Positions 42,233-42,295 of a stretch of 42,295 nt of DNA are shown one piece after another; the stretch's first letter is position 1; each line of letters begins with the position of its first letter. Both the position numbers and the translations under genes were made by a program. Source of the DNA: Candidatus Kappaea frigidicola (GTDB lineage Bacteria > Omnitrophota > Gorgyraeia > JAGLLT01); assembly GCA_030765555.1 (NCBI GenBank), contig JAVCCI010000027.1, positions 1 through 42,295 of the forward strand, given 5' to 3'. A model generated the notes under the pieces. It worked only from the letters and a program-made list of their open reading frames with translations. It did no database searches and had not been told where the DNA came from.

Positions 42233-42295
42233 TTATTTTGATGTTTTTGAAAGCATGATGAGACCAGCAATTGAAAATATTATATTTGCCAGCCA
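42233..42295 (-). CDS. C-terminal fragment of a membrane protein, possibly an LptF/LptG permease
   Basis: On the minus strand the frame is open from the window edge to TAA at 42235-42233 and encodes WLANIIFSIAGLIMLSKTSK, a final membrane helix and short basic tail. The W-L-(A/P)-N-hydrophobic pattern is common at the C-terminus of LptF/LptG (YjgP/YjgQ) permeases. Only 20 residues are visible, so this is a suggestion. It would complement lptB and the LptC-A fusion. The gene converges on the aldolase with a 20-base AT-rich gap. Confidence 0.45.
   Translation of the reverse strand, partial: WLANIIFSIAGLIMLSKTSK

Overview
This AT-rich window comes from a diderm (Gram-negative-type) bacterium that makes lipopolysaccharide. 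The phylogenetic placement is inferred from gene content, not measured. A separate coaC and coaB, tandem prepilin-like genes, long arrays of GT9 heptosyltransferases, domain-fused LPS enzymes and repeat-rich intergenic DNA would fit a candidate phylum such as Omnitrophota (OP3). The genetic code is standard. Nearly every gene lies on the + strand in tightly packed, often overlapping operons. Only a fragment at the far right edge is on the - strand.

Layout. (1) 1-2.3 kb: the end of coaC, then coaB, then three prepilin-like genes behind a near-consensus sigma70-type promoter. (2) 2.4-3.95 kb: a free-standing LAGLIDADG endonuclease whose last codons overlap tRNA-Cys, then tRNA-Leu and tRNA-Val, each followed by the same 86-nt cassette and by dispersed repeat DNA. 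(3) 3.95-10.8 kb: a translation block of thrS (no TGS domain), infC (ATT start, missed by the ORF track), rpmI, rplT, a small coiled-coil protein, pheS and pheT (no tRNA-binding OB domain). (4) 10.8-12.4 kb: 6S RNA followed by rarA. (5) 12.5-30.5 kb: LPS synthesis and export. This holds lpxK, a lipid A acyltransferase fused to an ELM1-like domain, a GT4-GT9 fusion, a GT4, four more GT9 enzymes, heptose-7-P kinase, kdsB, pyrG, kdsA, kdsD, kdsC, an LptC-LptA fusion and lptB. (6) 30.7-35 kb: hpf, ptsN, yvcK, ptsH and ptsI. (7) 35-42.2 kb: sugar-phosphate and one-carbon metabolism, with a phosphoglucose/phosphomannose isomerase, a sugar nucleotidyltransferase, metK, ahcY, pfkA and a class II aldolase. 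The right edge holds 20 codons of a minus-strand gene that may be an LptF/LptG permease.

How the genes work together. Regions 5-7 read as one supply line. Hexose phosphates feed Kdo and heptose synthesis. pyrG sits between kdsB and kdsA and supplies CTP for CMP-Kdo. Glycosyltransferases build the core, and LptB with the LptC-A fusion exports the product. The order kdsD-kdsC-lptC(A)-lptB-hpf-ptsN matches the proteobacterial yrb/rpoN region except that rpoN is absent. The lptB-hpf gap is filled with hairpins and repeats.

The least explained part is a family of repeat elements in at least six intergenic gaps (about 3.4, 3.8, 6.8, 20.8, 38.0 and 39.5 kb). Their 5' end carries a GGATTAAG(A/G)CGCTCA-type motif and their 3' end TTAGAG(TGAGCG)AATGCGAACGTCTT or AATGAGCGTCTTAAT. 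In two cases the ends form an inverted repeat. One copy holds a 45-codon remnant resembling the C-terminus of S23/four-helix-bundle proteins, and its stop codon lies inside the conserved 3' end. This may be an undescribed non-autonomous mobile element family. No database search was possible.
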